The position numbers and the translations under genes were made by a program. From assembly GCF_000813965.1 (NCBI RefSeq), contig NZ_JWLI01000005.1, forward strand, positions 248,001 through 312,000: a stretch of 64,000 nt of DNA, read 5' to 3'. Positions 61,763 through 64,000 of the stretch are shown here, one piece after another. Under the pieces are notes generated by a model. The model saw only the letters and a program-made list of their open reading frames with translations, had not been told where the DNA came from and did no database searches. Numbering within the stretch: position 1 is the first letter of the stretch; each line of letters starts with the position of its first letter. The DNA is from Leisingera sp. ANG-M7 (GTDB taxonomy: Bacteria > Pseudomonadota > Alphaproteobacteria > Rhodobacterales > Rhodobacteraceae).

Positions 61763-63154
61763 TCAGCTGTGGATCGGCCCGTCGCCGCAGGCCAGGGCGG
61801 CCTCGCGCACGGCTTCGGAGTACGTCGGGTGGGCGTGGCAGGTCAGTGCCACGTCTTCGGCCGAGGCGCCGAATTCCATTGCCACGCACAGCTCGTGGAT
61901 CATGTCGCCCGCTGCCGGACCGATGATGGCGGCGCCCAGGATGCGGTCGGTTTCCGCATCGGTGATGATCTTCACGAAACCGCCCTCGGCCTGGTTCACG
62001 GCCTTGGCGCGGGCGTTGCCCATGAACATGAACTTGCCAACCTTGACCTTCTTGCCTTCGGCTTTCAGCGCGTCCTCGGTCGCACCGACGGTCGCAACCT
62101 CGGGGGTGGTGTAGACGACACCCGGAATGACGCCGTAGTTCACGTGGCCATGCTTACCGGCGATCACTTCGGCTACCGCCATGCCCTCATCCTCGGCCTT
62201 GTGGGCCAGCATCGGGCCTTCGATCACATCGCCGATGGCATAGATGCCGGGCAGGTTGGTGCGCCAGTGGTTGTCGGTGGCGATCTGGCCGCGCTCGGTC
62301 ATCTTGATGCCAAGCGCATCCAGCCCCAGCCCTTCGCTGTAGGGTTTGCGGCCCGTGGCCACCAGCACCACATCGGCGTCCAGCGTGACCTCGTCGCCGC
62401 CCTTCTTGGGCTGGTATTTGACTTTGGCTTTGGTCTTGGTGGTCTCCACCCCCTGCACTGCGGCGCCCAGGATGATGTTGAGGCCCTGCTTTTCCAGGAT
62501 CCTTTTGAAGGAGCGCTGAACGTCCTTGTCCATGCCGGGGCAGACTGCGTCCATGTATTCGACCACGGTCACTTCCGACCCGAGGCGGGCATAGACCGAG
62601 CCCAGTTCCAGACCGATGACGCCGGCGCCGATCACTGCCAGCTTTTTCGGGATCTTCGGCAGCTCCAGCGCGCCGGTGGAGGAGACCACGATCTTTTCGT
62701 CGATCTCCACGCCCGGGATGGAGGCAGGCACCGAGCCGGAGGCGATCACGATGTTCTTGGCTTCATGCACCTCGTCGCCGACCTGCACCTTGCCGGCCGC
62801 CGGAATGGACGCCCAGCCCTTGATCCAGTCGATCTTGTTCTTCTTGAACAGGAACTCGATGCCGCCGGTGTTCTGGCCGATCACCTCGTCCTTGTAGGCC
62901 TTCATCTGGTCCCAGTCGACCGAGGGGCTTTTGCCCTTGAGGCCCATATGGGCAAAGTTGTGCTCTGCCTCATGCAGCAGATGGGTCGAATGCAGCAGGG
63001 CCTTGGACGGGATGCAGCCCACGTTCAGGCAGGTGCCGCCGAGGGTCTCGCGGCCCTCGACAACAGCTGTCTTCAGTCCCAGCTGGGCGCAGCGGATGGC
63101 ACAGACATAGCCGCCGGGGCCGGCGCCGATTACGATGACGTCATATTGGGACAT
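61763..63154 (-). CDS. lpd: dihydrolipoyl dehydrogenase
   Basis: 463 residues. E3 of 2-oxoacid dehydrogenase complexes, re-oxidising lipoamide with FAD and NAD. FAD loop [10 protein letters not shown] at 10-19; redox pair C42 and C47 in GGTCLNVGC; catalytic H442 and E447 in [10 protein letters not shown]. It stands without E1/E2 genes nearby in this window. The next upstream gene (63225) is 70 bases away. Confidence 0.97.
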   Translation of the reverse strand: MSQYDVIVIGAGPGGYVCAIRCAQLGLKTAVVEGRETLGGTCLNVGCIPSKALLHSTHLLHEAEHNFAHMGLKGKSPSVDWDQMKAYKDEVIGQNTGGIEFLFKKNKIDWIKGWASIPAAGKVQVGDEVHEAKNIVIASGSVPASIPGVEIDEKIVVSSTGALELPKIPKKLAVIGAGVIGLELGSVYARLGSEVTVVEYMDAVCPGMDKDVQRSFKRILEKQGLNIILGAAVQGVETTKTKAKVKYQPKKGGDEVTLDADVVLVATGRKPYSEGLGLDALGIKMTERGQIATDNHWRTNLPGIYAIGDVIEGPMLAHKAEDEGMAVAEVIAGKHGHVNYGVIPGVVYTTPEVATVGATEDALKAEGKKVKVGKFMFMGNARAKAVNQAEGGFVKIITDAETDRILGAAIIGPAAGDMIHELCVAMEFGASAEDVALTCHAHPTYSEAVREAALACGDGPIHS

Positions 63155-63224
63155 GGGTCGGTTTTCCTCGTTTCTCCCCGGTTCCGTTCAGCGGAACACG
63201 CATTAGGGGATAGTGGTCTGATGA

Positions 63225-63494
63225 TCAGACGGGGGTCAACATCTTGATCGAGATATTGGTGACCCCGTCGCGTTCAAGGTGCATGGCGAGTTCTTCCGAG
63301 CCGAAGAAGGCGCGGGCTTTCTCCAGATCGGTGATCGCAAACAGCGCCACGGCGTGGTTTTTCTGGTCAGGATCGCTCCAGACGTTCAAATCGGTGATGC
63401 CCGCGGCCTGCCGGTTGCGCTTGTCCTGCCGGAACACGGTCAGCCAGGCGTTGAAATCGGCCACATCGGCCTGCCAGAGAACATGGGTTGCCAT
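63225..63494 (-). CDS. conserved 89-residue protein upstream of lpd
   Basis: MATHVLWQADVADFNAWLTV then FRQDKRNRQAAGITDLNVWS. Small alpha/beta fold, like ferredoxin-like antibiotic-biosynthesis-monooxygenase (ABM) domain proteins. GGAGTAACCCCG precedes the ATG. 70 bases separate it from lpd, so it is probably in one unit. Function unknown. Confidence 0.75.
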   Translation of the reverse strand: MATHVLWQADVADFNAWLTVFRQDKRNRQAAGITDLNVWSDPDQKNHAVALFAITDLEKARAFFGSEELAMHLERDGVTNISIKMLTPV

Positions 63495-63695
63495 CGGGGT
63501 TACTCCTTTATCCGTTTTGAAGGCAGGATGCCCTGGTAAGGGTAAGGAGCGCTTTGATTCCACTCAAATAAGGCGGGTTCTGTATTCAGGTTTGCAGAAA
63601 GGGTGCGCTGCCCCTGGCCCATGCGCAGTGGGGCTCTGCCCCGTTCGGCCCTGAAACCGCCCCCCAGGCGGTTTCCAAGACGGGCCTCACCCCCC

Positions 63696-63719
63696 GGAGT
63701 ATTTTTACAAAGGTGAAAG
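63696..63719 (+). repeat. R1 interspersed element, copy 5
   Basis: GGAGTATTTTTACAAAGGTG and AAAG. Preceded by two hairpins: GGGGC-TCT-GCCCC (63630-63642) and GAAACCGCC / GGCGGTTTC (63653-63675). The 226-base gap 63495-63720 holds no gene. Confidence 0.6.
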
Positions 63720-63720
63720 C

Positions 63721-64000
63721 TCATGCGAGGAGCACCCCCGCGAGCATCGCGGCTAGGCCGCTGGTGGCGATGAGCCAGATGGCGGTGCGCAGATAGGGCA
63801 CGCCGCTGAGGTAGGCAGGCAGGTAGAGAGCGCGGCCTGTGAGATAGGTGTAGATGCCGCTGGTGATCAGCGCGCTCTGCAGGCCTGCCAGTTCTGAAAC
63901 CAGCGCAAGGGCGATGAAGACCGGGGCGGTTTCCAGGAAATTGGTGAAGGCGCGGCGTGCCCGGCCTGCCAGTGCGCTGCGGGAGACGGATGTGTCACGC
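63721..64000 (-). CDS. C-terminal part of a MAPEG-family membrane protein (cut by window edge)
   Basis: 93 codons up to the right edge, ending with TGA at 63721. Helices and motifs RRAFTNFLETAPVFIALAL and YTYLTGRALYLPAYLSGVPYLRTAIWLIA fit MAPEG (membrane-associated eicosanoid/glutathione metabolism) proteins; the N-terminus is missing. Confidence 0.8.
   Translation of the reverse strand, partial: RDTSVSRSALAGRARRAFTNFLETAPVFIALALVSELAGLQSALITSGIYTYLTGRALYLPAYLSGVPYLRTAIWLIATSGLAAMLAGVLLA

Noticed and set aside
61742-63247. 501-codon plus-strand frame over lpd
   Set aside because: Antisense to a firmly identified lpd; product rich in Gly, Val and His without motifs.
1-64000. tRNA, rRNA, CRISPR array, transposase, integrase or phage genes
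   Set aside because: Read through all intergenic gaps on both strands and found no cloverleaf-like sequence, spaced repeats of CRISPR type, or mobile-element proteins.

Overview
The window is ordinary chromosomal core of a high-GC alphaproteobacterium, almost certainly a Rhodobacteraceae member of the roseobacter group (Leisingera/Phaeobacter-like is my best guess from protein sequence and gene order; I could not run a search). Supporting signs are a 44-residue aa3-type cytochrome oxidase subunit IV, the DUF4175 protein next to zinc-ribbon/ftsE/ftsX/plsC, the pyrB-pyrC-plsY cluster, a polyhydroxybutyrate phaA/phaB pair and a DmdC-like acyl-CoA dehydrogenase. There is no prophage, transposase, integron, CRISPR array, rRNA or tRNA that I can see.

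Layout. 1-6600: envelope and housekeeping genes (truncated membrane protein, OmpA/BON protein, ubiA divergent from rsmE, gshA, YHS protein). 6800-11210: a leftward operon pyrB - two small membrane proteins - pyrC - plsY - 90-residue protein with overlapping stop/start codons. 11365-18880: rightward uracil-DNA glycosylase, phosphoesterase, LysE exporter, moaB, then an RND efflux adaptor/pump pair. 18850-26253: Nudix, DsbD-N-like protein, yqgE, sua5, an acyl-CoA dehydrogenase plus metallo-hydrolase, DUF6173-like protein, tiny COX IV, lipoprotein. 26278-31629: azlCD, then fdhD - mobA - mobB - a moeA carrying an extra ~300-residue N-terminal domain (molybdenum cofactor block). 31738-38950: greA, a SoxR/VOC divergent pair with a textbook-like SoxR promoter, ETF-ubiquinone oxidoreductase, TPR protein, ispE. 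39125-43743: polyprenyl diphosphate synthase, methyltransferase, EamA/LysR pair and two tiny genes. 43837-45924: phaB and phaA with candidate PhaR operators. 46285-50123: degenerate EAL protein, sterol-desaturase-family protein, an AT-rich patch, TlpA-like protein. 50146-53829: argH - two tiny lipoproteins - lysA. 53878-61291: DUF4175 protein, zinc-ribbon protein divergent from ftsE-ftsX-plsC, second desaturase-family protein. 61340-64000: EthD-like protein, lpd, small protein, truncated MAPEG protein.

No dramatic new system is evident. The most interesting non-gene signal is two families of interspersed intergenic repeats: R1 (GAGTATTT, four variable bases, AAAGATGAA; five copies) and R2 (a GCATC/GATGC hairpin followed by TCCGTTGGGCC or a close variant; three copies), twice found side by side. 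Other points to check are the moeA fusion, a family-4-like uracil-DNA glycosylase lacking three of four iron-sulfur cysteines, the SoxR promoter, the CTGCACGTGCAG palindrome before phaA, and four genes of 44-58 residues (COX IV, two lipoproteins, one LysR-adjacent gene).

Genes work together in recognisable modules: pyrimidine synthesis (pyrB, pyrC), Mo-cofactor (moaB, fdhD, mobA, mobB, moeA), arginine/lysine synthesis (argH, lysA), isoprenoid/ubiquinone (ispE, polyprenyl synthase, ubiA), beta-oxidation electron flow (acyl-CoA dehydrogenase, ETF-QO), PHB synthesis (phaA, phaB), and division/envelope (ftsEX, plsC, plsY).
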